NCBI GenBank assembly: GCA_024743195.1
Contig: JANSXE010000012.1
Location: 62,001-126,000, forward strand
Source: Alphaproteobacteria bacterium
Lineage (GTDB): Bacteria; Pseudomonadota; Alphaproteobacteria; UBA8366; Aestuariispiraceae
Reading direction: 5' to 3'
Length of the DNA: 64,000 nt
Shown here: positions 9,379 to 17,122 of the stretch, one piece after another
How positions within the stretch are numbered: the stretch's first letter is position 1
Layout: each line of letters opens with the position of its first letter
Notes under the pieces: model-generated
What the model saw: the letters and a program-made list of their open reading frames with translations, nothing else
The model's database searches: none
Told to the model about the DNA's origin: nothing
Program-made: the position numbers and the translations under genes

Positions 9379-9960
9379 ATGGGGTCGGTCATGCGACGAG
9401 GGGATGGGGAGCGGCCGGTCGTGCCGAGGCGCCCAGAGACGAATCCGAAACGCTCCACGCGGAGCGCCGCGGCGGCGGCGCTCGCCGCGTTGCTGTTCGC
9501 CGCCGGCTGCACCACGACGGGCCTTGGCGGCGCGCCGCAGCAGCGCGCCCCGGCCGGCGGCTCGCCCATCATGAATCCGGACGGCACGGGCGAGTTGGAG
9601 GTCGAGGCCGAGATGCCGCCCGACATGATGCGTCTGCCCTCTCTGCCGGTGCCGCCGGGCGCAGAGGTGCTGCTGGGCGACACGGTCATCATCGGCGACG
9701 ACGACGCCTGGACCGGCCAGGTCGTGATGACGACCGGCAGTTACTCGCTTGTCCAGGTGGTGGAGTTCATGCGCCGGCAGATGCCCAACTACGGCTGGCG
9801 CGAGACGGCCGTCGTGCGCTCCAAGCGCACCTCGCTCACCTATGTGCTGGACCAGCGCTTCGCGACCGTGCGCATCATGCCCGTGCAAGGCGGCGCGGAG
9901 ATCGACATCGTGGTCGCTCCGTTCAGCCGTCAGACCGGCGCGCCGAGCCCGACGGGCTGA
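9379..9960 (+). CDS. Small predicted outer-membrane lipoprotein of unknown function
   Basis: The product of about 193 residues (or 189 from the second ATG at 9391) has a basic N-terminus and a hydrophobic segment ending in the lipobox LLFAAGC, so it should be cleaved and lipidated at that cysteine. The mature part has a flexible proline- and glycine-rich linker and then a compact domain from about residue 85: GSYSLVQVVEFMRRQMPNYGWRE followed by a strand-rich tail. This resembles the small helix-strand domains of uncharacterised alphaproteobacterial lipoproteins that pair with cell-envelope genes. No family name is recognised. It follows kdsB by 52 nt on the same strand. A hairpin overlaps its stop codon. 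Confidence 0.75.
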   Translation: MGSVMRRGDGERPVVPRRPETNPKRSTRSAAAAALAALLFAAGCTTTGLGGAPQQRAPAGGSPIMNPDGTGELEVEAEMPPDMMRLPSLPVPPGAEVLLGDTVIIGDDDAWTGQVVMTTGSYSLVQVVEFMRRQMPNYGWRETAVVRSKRTSLTYVLDQRFATVRIMPVQGGAEIDIVVAPFSRQTGAPSPTG

Positions 9961-9969
9961 GAGCCCGTC
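9951..9969 (+). terminator. Hairpin at the end of the lipoprotein gene
   Basis: GACGGGCT at 9951-9958 pairs perfectly with AGCCCGTC at 9962-9969 around a 3-nt loop containing the stop codon. There is no T-run after it, so it may stall or protect the transcript rather than act as a classical terminator. It lies between convergent genes. Confidence 0.45.
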
Positions 9970-10072
9970 CCGAGACGCGCCGGCCCCAGACGCGTCGGCC
10001 CGAGACGCGTCAGGCGGCGAGGGCCCCTGCCCCCGCCGCCCGCGCGCTCGGACGTGAACGCAGCGGCCGTCG

Positions 10073-10678
10073 TCAGCCCTCGATCATCCGCTCGAATTCG
10101 ATCTCCAGAAAGATCGGGATCTCCGTTCCAATCGGACCGGCGCCGTAGGTCATGCCGTAGTCGGTGCGGTCGAGCGCGATCTCACCGGACAGGCCGACGA
10201 TCTCCTTCGAGGTCTGCATCGGGTGTTGCGCCAGCTTGTTGATGGTCACCGGAATCGTGATCTCGCGCGTGACGCCGAGCATGGTGAAATCGCCGGTGAC
10301 ATCCGCGGTCATGTCGCCCGTGGGCTCGACCGCCGTGCTGGTGAAGGTGATGGTGGGAAACTCCGCCACATTGAAGAAATCCGGGCTGCGCAGATGGTCG
10401 TCGCGCTTCTTCAGGTTCGTGTCGATCGTGGCGGCCTGGATGACGAAGGCGACGGAGCTGTTCGCCGGGTTCTCCCGGTCGAGCACCAGGGTCCCGTCCA
10501 TCGCGTTGAAGCGGCCCCAGGTCTTCGAGAAGCCGAGATGGTCGACCCAGAAGACGACGTCGGCGTGCGTCTTGTCGAGCGTGAATTCGTCGGCGGCGAG
10601 CGCCGGTTGAGCGGCCAGTGCGGCGAGGCCGGCGGCGCCGAAGAGCGCGCCGGCCAGGGTGCGGCGAATGAAGGACAT
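10073..10678 (-). CDS. yceI: YceI-like periplasmic lipocalin-fold protein
   Basis: The 201-residue protein starts at the ATG at 10678 with a clear signal peptide (MSFIRRTLAGALFGAAGLAAL...ALAADE). The mature protein DEFTLDKTHADVVFWVDHLGFSKTWG through GDFTMLGVTREITIPV and LDRTDYGMTY is the full YceI beta-barrel, which binds an isoprenoid (ubiquinone-like) chain in structurally known members. It is the last gene of a b561-YceI-YceI operon, 68 nt after the second YceI gene. A role in periplasmic quinone handling or in stress and redox balance is inferred from the family and from the cytochrome b561 partner. Confidence 0.9.
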   Translation of the reverse strand: MSFIRRTLAGALFGAAGLAALAAQPALAADEFTLDKTHADVVFWVDHLGFSKTWGRFNAMDGTLVLDRENPANSSVAFVIQAATIDTNLKKRDDHLRSPDFFNVAEFPTITFTSTAVEPTGDMTADVTGDFTMLGVTREITIPVTINKLAQHPMQTSKEIVGLSGEIALDRTDYGMTYGAGPIGTEIPIFLEIEFERMIEG

Positions 10679-10746
10679 GGTGGAAGCCTCCTCTGTTGCT
10701 GTTCGCGACGGGACGGATAGGGGATGACGGCGCGTCCGGGCCCCGT

Positions 10747-11337
10747 TCATTGCCGGACGGCGGTGATGTCGATGGCGATCTCGACCCGGTTGGCGACGAG
10801 GGAGGTGTCCTCCCAGTCGCCCTGGCCGACGCCGTAATCCAATCGGTCGATGGCGAGCCCGCCTTGCGCGCGCGCGGTCGCGCCCGCCCCCTCGCCCTCG
10901 ATCACGAGCGTGAAGGGCAACGTCGCCGGCTTGGAGACGCCGCGCAGCGTCAGCGTTCCGGGCGCAGCGTAGGCGTTCTCTCCCTCGCCGCGCTCGAACC
11001 GGTCGGCGACGAAGGTCGCGCTCGGATGGTCGGCGACGTTGAACAGCGCCGCCGACTTGATCGTAGCGTCGCGATCGGCGCTGTCGGTGGTCGCGCTCGC
11101 CATGACGATCTCCACCGTGACCGAGCCGGCCTCGGGCTTTTCGGGATCGAAGCGGATGGCGGCCTCGAACTCCTCGAACCGGCCCTCGATCGGGCTGCCG
11201 GATTGGGTCGCGGTGAAGGTCAGCGCGCTCTCGGCCGGCTGCATCGCCCACTCCGGCGCCTCGGCCAAGGCGGGCGTGGCGGCGGCGGCGGCGATCAGCA
11301 GGGCGACGAGACGGCTCAGCGGTCGGATCAGGGGCAT
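10747..11337 (-). CDS. Second YceI-family periplasmic protein
   Basis: A 196-residue YceI paralogue with its own signal peptide (MPLIRPLSRLVALLIAAAAATPALAEA). It keeps the family's core elements (ESALTFTATQSGSPIEGRF, ALFNVADHPSATF, GTLTLRGVSKPATLPF, LDRLDYGVGQGDWEDTS). It is more divergent from the classical type than its downstream neighbour: the GSPIEGRFEEF strand is typical of the subgroup that accompanies cytochrome b561. It lies 7 nt after the b561 gene, so the three genes form one transcript. Confidence 0.9.
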   Translation of the reverse strand: MPLIRPLSRLVALLIAAAAATPALAEAPEWAMQPAESALTFTATQSGSPIEGRFEEFEAAIRFDPEKPEAGSVTVEIVMASATTDSADRDATIKSAALFNVADHPSATFVADRFERGEGENAYAAPGTLTLRGVSKPATLPFTLVIEGEGAGATARAQGGLAIDRLDYGVGQGDWEDTSLVANRVEIAIDITAVRQ

Positions 11338-11344
11338 GGGTCTG

Positions 11345-11899
11345 TCAGGCTCCCGGCAGCATGCGTTTCAGGATGTCGTTGCGCAGCAGGAAATGGTGGC
11401 GCAGGGCCGCCGCCACGTGCAGGGCGACGAGCCCGGCGAGCGCCCACTGCCCCCACCAATGCACCGCGCCGGCGACGCTCTTCAGGGTCTCGTTCGGCCC
11501 GGTCGGGCTGGGCAGGTTGAACAGGCCGAAGATCGTGGTCGGAAACTCGGACGCGAGCGCGAGCGCGAGCCCCGAGAGCGGCTGAAGGAAGATCAGCAGA
11601 TAGAGCAGATGATGGCTCGCGGCCGCCGCCTTGCGCTCCCAGGCGGGATGGTCGTCTGGAATCGCCGGCGCCGGATGCGTCGCCCGCCACAGCAGGCGCA
11701 GCACCGCAAGCGCCAGCGCGAGAAGGCCCAGCGACTTGTGCAGGTTGAACAGCTCGATCGTGCTGGGAACCGGCGGCTGCTCGAGCATGTAGAGCGCGAG
11801 CGCGAAATTGCCGACGATCAGCGCCGCCATGCTCCAATGCAGCGCCTGCGCGACCCCGTCATAGCGCCGCACGGGCGCGTGGCTGTCGGACCTGGTCAT
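11345..11899 (-). CDS. Cytochrome b561 (di-haem inner-membrane protein)
   Basis: The 184-residue protein has four predicted membrane helices with histidines in the expected places: ALHWSMAALIVGNF near residue 20, NLHKSLGLLALALAVLRL near residue 53, VHWWGQWALAGLVALHVAAALRHH near residues 145-170. These would hold two b haems. It begins RRYDGVAQALHW, the standard start of bacterial b561 (E. coli CybB/YceJ). It probably passes electrons from the quinol pool to a periplasmic acceptor; the two YceI genes directly downstream make a quinone-binding partner likely, as in the E. coli yceJ-yceI pair. Confidence 0.9.
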   Translation of the reverse strand: MTRSDSHAPVRRYDGVAQALHWSMAALIVGNFALALYMLEQPPVPSTIELFNLHKSLGLLALALAVLRLLWRATHPAPAIPDDHPAWERKAAAASHHLLYLLIFLQPLSGLALALASEFPTTIFGLFNLPSPTGPNETLKSVAGAVHWWGQWALAGLVALHVAAALRHHFLLRNDILKRMLPGA

Positions 11900-12046
11900 C
11901 GCGCGTCTCTCCCCACCGGATCTCTTCCCATCGGGCGTCGATCTCTCGCCTGGGGATTATGGTCCGCAACGGGATGCGTTCAAGTTGTCGCTCCGCAACA
12001 GACTGTTGCCCGACGCCGACCGATCGGCGCCGGAGAGGGCGGCGCG

Positions 12047-12988
12047 TCACCCCGTATAGGGCGCTCCACCCACGGCGAAGGCGTAGGCGACGGCCGCGGC
12101 CGCCGACGCCGCAGCGATCGCGTGCGCGACGACGGCGCGCCGGGTCCCGCCGGCCGCGCCGGTCAGGCGCTCGGCCAGATCGTCCGCCAACGCCGCCGGC
12201 GCCAGCAGCGCCGCGGCCAGCGGGGCCCCCGCCGTGAACAGCAGCAGGATCGCGGCGCCGGCGGCGGTCCCCGTGACCGCCGCCGCCCGGAACGGCGCCC
12301 CGACCAAGGCCGCGCCCAACGCCGTCCCCAAGCCCCCCGCGCCTGCGCCGAGCCCGCCTGCGCCCAGCCCGCCTGCGCCCACCCCGCCTGCGCCGAGCCC
12401 GCCCGCGGCGAGAACGCCGAGCGGTCCGGCGAGGGCGCCGACCGCCAGCCCGCCCATCAGCTGTCCCATCTTCAGGCTGGCGCCGAAGACCGCCAACCCG
12501 GCCAGCCCCAGCGCCAGGATCGCCGTCAGCCCCGGCAGCGAACGGCCGTCCGCCCGGCCCAGACCGTAGGCCAGCACGCCGCCGGCGACGAGCGCCGCCG
12601 CCAACCGGGCGAGCCCGTCGAGGCTCACCGTCATCAGGAAGGGCCAGCCGATCCACAGGACCGGCGCCAGCGCCGCGATCGGCAGGATCGCGCGCGGCTC
12701 CAGGCGCCCGCGTTGCAGCATCGCCGACGCGATCAGCGGGAAGGCCAGCGTCGCCAGCACCAGCTTGTCGACGCCCGCCGGCTGGACCAGCCTGGGCGCG
12801 CCGCCGAGCGCCCAGGCGATGGCCGCCAGCCCGGCGCCCACCCCGAGGCCCGCCGCCAGCGAAGCCTGCGGCCGCCCGCCGAGCGCGCGCGCCGCCGCCG
12901 CGACAGCGAGCGCGGCCACCGCGGGAATCAGCAGCGTCTGCCCCACCGGGCCGAGAAAGCCTCCGAACGGTCCCGCCAACCCCTCCAT
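12047..12988 (-). CDS. Polytopic membrane protein with a Gly/Ala tandem-repeat segment, unknown function
   Basis: The ATG at 12988 has AAGGAGGG 5 nt upstream, so it is preferred over an in-frame start 54 nt earlier. The product (313 residues) is almost entirely hydrophobic, with eight to ten predicted helices rich in alanine, glycine and leucine. Near residues 200-225 it carries GAGGLGAGGVGAGG-type repeats encoded by imperfect 15 bp repeats at about 12334-12415. No transporter or enzyme motif is seen and I do not recognise the family. The neighbouring genes give no functional hint. The frame is supported by the strong ribosome binding site, the helix pattern and the length. Confidence 0.7.
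   Translation of the reverse strand: MEGLAGPFGGFLGPVGQTLLIPAVAALAVAAAARALGGRPQASLAAGLGVGAGLAAIAWALGGAPRLVQPAGVDKLVLATLAFPLIASAMLQRGRLEPRAILPIAALAPVLWIGWPFLMTVSLDGLARLAAALVAGGVLAYGLGRADGRSLPGLTAILALGLAGLAVFGASLKMGQLMGGLAVGALAGPLGVLAAGGLGAGGVGAGGLGAGGLGAGAGGLGTALGAALVGAPFRAAAVTGTAAGAAILLLFTAGAPLAAALLAPAALADDLAERLTGAAGGTRRAVVAHAIAAASAAAAVAYAFAVGGAPYTG
12334..12415. repeat. In-frame GC-rich 15 bp tandem repeats inside the membrane protein gene
   Basis: Imperfect repeats of the type GCCTGCGCCCAGCCC occur about five times in a row and encode alternating GAGGL and GAGGV units. The repeat length is a multiple of three, so slippage would change loop length without breaking the frame. Confidence 0.6.
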
Positions 12989-13113
12989 CCAGCCCTCCTT
13001 CGCTTGGCGCCGGCCGCATGCGACAGCGCGTCCGGTCGCCAAACTGTCACAGTCGGTTGCTATGACAAGCCCGAAGACGCAGGCGAGCGGTCCGACAGGG
13101 ACGGGAAAGCGAT

Positions 13114-13410
13114 ATGGCGAGCTACACCGCCCGCATGATGGATGCGGTGACCGGCGGCGAAGGACGCTACGACTTCGAGGGGCCGGACGAGCTGTTGGCG
13201 CGCACGCCGGTGCGCGTGGTGCGCGCCTTCATGGAGCATGTCGACCGCGACCTGTTCCCGCGCGTGCATATCGACTACGAGCTGAACGCCGCCTACAACG
13301 ACCGCACCCGGCGCGTCGTGACCGCCATGGGGACCCTGATCCACGACGACGATCCGCCGACGCCGTTCCTGGTGATGATCGGCCCGAAGGAGCCGCCCAA
13401 CGGCGGCTGA
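13114..13410 (+). CDS. Small conserved-looking protein of unknown function (98 aa)
   Basis: The 98-residue soluble protein begins MASYTARMMDAVTGGEGRYDFEGPDELLARTPVRVVRAFMEHV and ends in a proline-rich tail. It has no signal peptide or membrane helix; the pattern suggests a helix, then a strand-turn-strand segment (VHIDYELNAAYNDRTRRVVTAMGTLI). The amino acid use is balanced and the frame spans most of the gap before the next gene, which supports a real gene. It is divergent from the membrane protein gene to the left and in the same direction as the Mpo1-like gene, 57 nt downstream. No family is recognised. Confidence 0.65.
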   Translation: MASYTARMMDAVTGGEGRYDFEGPDELLARTPVRVVRAFMEHVDRDLFPRVHIDYELNAAYNDRTRRVVTAMGTLIHDDDPPTPFLVMIGPKEPPNGG

Positions 13411-13467
13411 CGGGTCCGGCGCGCGGGCGCCTTGGCGGCGCCGGCGCGCGCCCCCACATTGTCTTGC

Positions 13468-13881
13468 ATGACCGACGACGGCCCGCGCATCGCGCGCTAT
13501 GCGGACTTCTGGCCCTATTATCTGCGGGAGCACAGCCGGCCCGGCGCCCGCGCCTTGCACTATGTCGGCACGGCGGCGGCGCTCGGCTGTCTCGCGGCGG
13601 CCGCCGCGCTCGGCGACTGGCGCCTCCTGCCGGCGGCGCTGGTCGCGGGCTATGGCCCCGCCTGGACGGCGCATCTGCTGATCGAGCGCAACCGCCCGGC
13701 GACCTTCCGCTATCCGCTCTGGTCGCTCCTCAGCGACTTCCGCATGTTCTTCCTCTGGCTCGCCGGCCGGCTGGGCCCGGAGTTGGAGCGCGCAGGCGTC
13801 GGCCGCGACCGCGGCGACACCGGGCGCCAAGCCTCGACGGAAAGAAGCGTTGACCGAAATCATGGGCCGGGTCGCTTCTAG
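13468..13881 (+). CDS. DUF962/Mpo1-like membrane protein
   Basis: A 137-residue protein with [23 protein letters not shown] near the N-terminus, two or three hydrophobic helices, and [34 protein letters not shown]. The HxxxRxxHxxG and NxPxTFxxPxxSLxxDFxMF patterns are diagnostic of DUF962, whose yeast member Mpo1 is an Fe(II)-dependent 2-hydroxy fatty acid dioxygenase. The bacterial role is unproven. The start is the ATG at 13468; an earlier in-frame start lacks a ribosome binding site. The last 25 residues are polar and atypical, and the stop codon abuts a perfect palindrome. Confidence 0.85.
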   Translation: MTDDGPRIARYADFWPYYLREHSRPGARALHYVGTAAALGCLAAAAALGDWRLLPAALVAGYGPAWTAHLLIERNRPATFRYPLWSLLSDFRMFFLWLAGRLGPELERAGVGRDRGDTGRQASTERSVDRNHGPGRF

Positions 13882-13903
13882 AGCCTGATGATATCATCAG
13901 GCT
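13882..13903. repeat. Perfect 22 bp palindrome between genes
   Basis: AGCCTGATGAT is followed directly by its exact reverse complement ATCATCAGGCT. The flanks extend the symmetry (CTAG on the left, GTAG on the right). It follows the Mpo1-like stop codon immediately. It could be the remnant of a dispersed alphaproteobacterial palindrome that begins TCTAGAGC, a dimeric-regulator operator, or a zero-loop hairpin acting as a transcript end. It has no T-run. Confidence 0.7.
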
Positions 13904-14003
13904 GTAGCCTCCATACGGCGCAGAATGCTCGCGATCGGTGAGCGGCGCCGGCCGCCGCAACTGAGCGGCGGCGGCGCGAAGTCAACAGACGGGAGCGATC
14001 ACG

Positions 14004-14291
14004 ATGAGTATGAAAGACGCCTACACCCAGAAGCTTCGTGCGCAGTTCGACGAATGGAACGCCGAGATCGAACGACTGAAAGCGAAGGCCGACGCAGCCA
14101 ATGCGGACGCCAAGATCGAGTATTACGAACAGATCGATTCGTTGCGCAAGGAACAACTGGCGGCCCAAGAGAAGCTGAGCGAGCTTCAGGGCGCCAGCGA
14201 GACGGCCTGGGAGGACTTGAAGGCGGGCGTCGAAAGCGCGTGGGACAGCTTGGAGCACGCGGTCAAGAAGGCCGCCTCTCGTTTCGACTGA
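14004..14291 (+). CDS. Small coiled-coil protein
   Basis: This 95-residue acidic and lysine-rich protein is almost wholly helical. Residues 1-60 show heptad-like spacing of hydrophobics (LRAQFDEWNAEIERLKAKADAANADAKIEYYEQIDSLR), followed by LSELQGASETAWEDLKAGVESAWDSLEHAVKKAASRF. This matches a widespread group of small bacterial coiled-coil proteins of unknown role with an amphipathic apolipoprotein-like tail. A GGGAG lies about 8 nt before the ATG. It has its own intergenic region on both sides, so it is probably transcribed alone; a stress-related function is only a guess from similar proteins. Confidence 0.8.
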   Translation: MSMKDAYTQKLRAQFDEWNAEIERLKAKADAANADAKIEYYEQIDSLRKEQLAAQEKLSELQGASETAWEDLKAGVESAWDSLEHAVKKAASRFD

Positions 14292-14533
14292 TCACGCCGG
14301 ACCGCGTTCGAGCGCCGAGGCGTCGGCCGGTCCACGCCGGGGCGCGCCCCTTGCGGGCGCTCCGGCGCGACGCGCTCTCTTGCGAGTCGGCTCCAGACGC
14401 TCGGCGTCGGACCGCGCCGCCTTTCCCGATCCGGCGTCCGGAGAATTTTTCCCGCAGGGCGCCAATCGCCGCTCCATATTCTATCCCATCGACTTTGGGG
14501 GCGCGTTGCCCGACGGCGGATGGAGAACGGATC

Positions 14534-15172
14534 GTGGCGAATGACAGCTTCGCGGATGGGCGCGACGGCGTGCTGTTTTCCGATGCGGTGAAGGCCGAGC
14601 AGGAGCGTCTCGGCTCCCGCGCCGCCTATGCGAAGAAGGCCGCGCGGGGGCGCTGGCCCGCCGCAGAGATCGACGACGCGCTGGCCGCCTTCCTGGCCGA
14701 GCGGGACAGCTTCTATCTCGCGAGCGCCGACGGCGCGGGCCGGCCCTATGTCCAGCATCGCGGCGGCCCGAAAGGCTTCCTGAAGCCGATCGACGGCGCG
14801 CGCATCGCCTTCGCCGACTTCGCCGGCAACCGGCAATACATCACGCTCGGCCATCTGGCGGAGAACGATCGCGTCGCGTTGATCCTGGTCGACTACCCCA
14901 ACCGGCGGCGGGTCAAGATCTGGGGCCGCGCCCGGGCCGTCGGCCCGGAGGAGGACCCCGATCTGGTCGCCGCGCTGGCCGACCCCGCCTATGGCGCGCC
15001 GGTCGAGCGCGCGCTGGTCGTCACGCTCGAGGCTTGGGACGCCAACTGCCCTCAGCACATCCGCCCGCGCTACGACGAAGCCGACGTGCGCGCCGCGACC
15101 GAGACGCTGCGTCGGCGGATCGCAGAGTTGGAGGCGGAGAACGCCGCCTTGCGCGCGCGGCTCGACGCGTGA
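14534..15172 (+). CDS. Pyridoxamine-5'-phosphate-oxidase-fold (FMN-binding) protein
   Basis: The start is GTG at 14534, preceded by GGAGAACGG; no ATG is well placed. The 212-residue protein has a PNPOx-like split barrel: FLAERDSFYLASADGAGRPYVQHRGGPKGFLKPID, then IAFADFAGNRQYITLGHLAENDRVALILVDY and RRVKIWGRARAV. This arrangement is typical of pyridoxamine 5'-phosphate oxidase family proteins that bind FMN or F420 and reduce small molecules. The C-terminal 40 residues form a helix (TLRRRIAELEAENAALRARL) that looks like a short leucine-zipper coiled coil, suggesting dimerisation. The substrate is unknown. Confidence 0.85.
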   Translation: MANDSFADGRDGVLFSDAVKAEQERLGSRAAYAKKAARGRWPAAEIDDALAAFLAERDSFYLASADGAGRPYVQHRGGPKGFLKPIDGARIAFADFAGNRQYITLGHLAENDRVALILVDYPNRRRVKIWGRARAVGPEEDPDLVAALADPAYGAPVERALVVTLEAWDANCPQHIRPRYDEADVRAATETLRRRIAELEAENAALRARLDA

Positions 15173-15188
15173 GCGCGGCCCGTGCGGG

Positions 15189-15617
15189 TCAGACGATCGC
15201 CACCAGCTCGACGTCGAAGGTTAGGTCTTCGCCGGCCAGCGGATGGTTGGCGTCGACGGTGACGGTGCTGTCCGCCACCTCGGTGATGGTCAGCAGCAGC
15301 GGCTGGCCGCCGGGCGACTGCGCCTGGAGCTGCAGGCCCACCTGCGGCTCGACCTCCTGCGGCAGGACGGCGCGCTCGATCTCCTGCACCATGTCGTCGC
15401 GGCGCTCGCCATAGGCGTCGCCGGCGGGCAGCTTGACCGTGTTGGTCCCGCCGGGCTCCAGCCCGACGACCGCCTGCTCCACGCCGGGCAGCACCTCGCC
15501 GCCGCCGATCGTGAATTCGATCGGATCGCGCTCGCGGGAGCTGTCGAACACGCTGCCGTCATCCAGGCGTCCGGTGTAGTGAACCTTGACCGTATCGCCG
15601 TCCTTCGCTGCGCCCAT
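15189..15617 (-). CDS. FKBP-type peptidyl-prolyl isomerase, SlyD-like
   Basis: The ATG at 15617 has AGAGAGG 6 nt upstream. The 142-residue protein begins MGAAKDGDTVKVHYTGRLDDGSVFDSSRERDPIEF and includes GGGEVLPGVEQAVVGLEPG, the FKBP core. The inserted-flap segment (residues 70-120) places it with SlyD and FkpA-like cytoplasmic isomerases that couple prolyl isomerisation to chaperone activity. The metal-binding histidine-rich tail of E. coli SlyD is absent. The gene is convergent with the PNPOx-fold gene (17 nt apart) and divergent from serA. Confidence 0.92.
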   Translation of the reverse strand: MGAAKDGDTVKVHYTGRLDDGSVFDSSRERDPIEFTIGGGEVLPGVEQAVVGLEPGGTNTVKLPAGDAYGERRDDMVQEIERAVLPQEVEPQVGLQLQAQSPGGQPLLLTITEVADSTVTVDANHPLAGEDLTFDVELVAIV

Positions 15618-15839
15618 CGCGCACCTCTCTTTCCTGGAAAAAGTCGTTCTCTTAGGCTCCGAAGGAAGCCTAACAGCCGCGCCGGTCCGGGAAAAGGCGG
15701 GTTCGCGGAAAAAAATCCGATTCGTTCTCATTGCCGCGCGCCCGACCCGCACGCGCCGCCGCACGGCTGGACATTGCCGGTCCGGCATGGAACAAGCGGC
15801 GCCGTCGACGCCCCCTTCCCAACCGATCCGCCAGGACCC

Positions 15840-17090
15840 ATGCGCAAGATCGCCAATCCCTCCGTCCCGAAGCACGAGTTGAAGGTTTTATTGCTGGAGG
15901 GGATTGCGGACACCGCCAGCGCCCAGCTCGCGCTCAACGGCTACCGCAATGTCGAGCGGCTGAAGACCGCGCTGGACGAAGAGGCGCTGATCGAGCGCCT
16001 GCAGGAGGTGCGCTTCCTCGGCGTGCGCTCGCGCACGCGGATCACCGCGCGGGTTCTGGACGCCTGCCCGCGCCTCGCCGCGATCGGCTGTTTTTCGGTC
16101 GGGGTCAATCAGGTGGATCTCGATGCGGCGCATCGCCTCGGCGTCCCGGTCTTCAACGCCCCCTTCTCCAACACCCGAAGCGTCGCGGAACTGACCATGG
16201 CCGAGATCGTGATGCTGATGCGCCGGACCTTCCCGCGCGCCCAGGCCGCGCACGAAGGGCGCTGGGAGAAGAGCGCCGCCGGCAGCTTCGAGGTGCGCGG
16301 CAAGGTGCTTGGCGTCGTCGGCTACGGCAATATCGGCAGCCAGCTCGCCGTGCTGGCCGAGGCGATGGGCATGCGGGTCGTCTATTACGACCTGACCGAC
16401 AAGCTGCGCCACGGCAACACGGAGCCGACGGAGAGCCTGGAGGCGTTGCTCGCCGCCGCGGACGTGGTCAGCCTGCACGTGCCCGAGACGCCGGAAACGC
16501 GCGCCATGATCGGCGCGCGCGAGATCGCGGCGATGAAGCCGGGGGCCTATCTCATCAACAACGCCCGCGGCACCGTTGTGGACATCGATGCGCTGGCCGA
16601 CGCGCTGAAGTCCGGCCATCTGGCCGGCGCGGCGATCGACGTCTTCCCGAAGGAGCCCGGGGCCAATACCGAGACCTTCGAAAGCCCGCTGCGCGGCCTC
16701 GACAACGTGATCCTGACGCCGCATGTCGGCGGCTCCACCGAGGAGGCGCAGGAGCGCATCGGCGAGGAGGTGGCGCGCAAGATCGTCGAGTATTCCGATG
16801 TCGGCTCGACCGTCGGCGCGGTCAATTTCCCGCAGGTGCAACTGCCGAAGCAGCCGACCGGCACCCGCTTCATCCAGGTGCAGCGCAACCTGCCGGGCGA
16901 GCTCGGCCGGCTGAACGAGCTGTTCGCGAAGAACGACCTCAACATCTCCGGCCAGTACTATCAGACCCAGGGCGAAATCGGCTATGTGGTGCTGGACAGC
17001 GAGCGCGACGTGGCGCCCCAGGCGGCCGACGAGATCGTCCGCCAGGTCCGCGCCCTCGACGGCACGATCCGCGCGCGGGTGCTCCTGTAG
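15840..17090 (+). CDS. serA: D-3-phosphoglycerate dehydrogenase
   Basis: The 416-residue enzyme oxidises 3-phosphoglycerate to 3-phosphohydroxypyruvate, the first step of serine synthesis. It has the D-isomer-specific dehydrogenase fold with the Rossmann motif VLGVVGYGNIGSQLAVLAEAMGM near residue 160, catalytic Arg in NNARGTVVDIDAL near residue 240, Glu in AIDVFPKEP and His in ILTPHVGGSTEEAQE near residue 292. A C-terminal ACT domain (about residues 340-416) begins RFIQVQRNLPGELGRLNELF; it normally binds serine for feedback inhibition. Length and domain order match the short E. coli type rather than the long type with an extra domain. Confidence 0.95.
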   Translation: MRKIANPSVPKHELKVLLLEGIADTASAQLALNGYRNVERLKTALDEEALIERLQEVRFLGVRSRTRITARVLDACPRLAAIGCFSVGVNQVDLDAAHRLGVPVFNAPFSNTRSVAELTMAEIVMLMRRTFPRAQAAHEGRWEKSAAGSFEVRGKVLGVVGYGNIGSQLAVLAEAMGMRVVYYDLTDKLRHGNTEPTESLEALLAAADVVSLHVPETPETRAMIGAREIAAMKPGAYLINNARGTVVDIDALADALKSGHLAGAAIDVFPKEPGANTETFESPLRGLDNVILTPHVGGSTEEAQERIGEEVARKIVEYSDVGSTVGAVNFPQVQLPKQPTGTRFIQVQRNLPGELGRLNELFAKNDLNISGQYYQTQGEIGYVVLDSERDVAPQAADEIVRQVRALDGTIRARVLL

Positions 17091-17122
17091 CGATAGACCG
17101 CGGACGACGAGGAGGATAGGCG

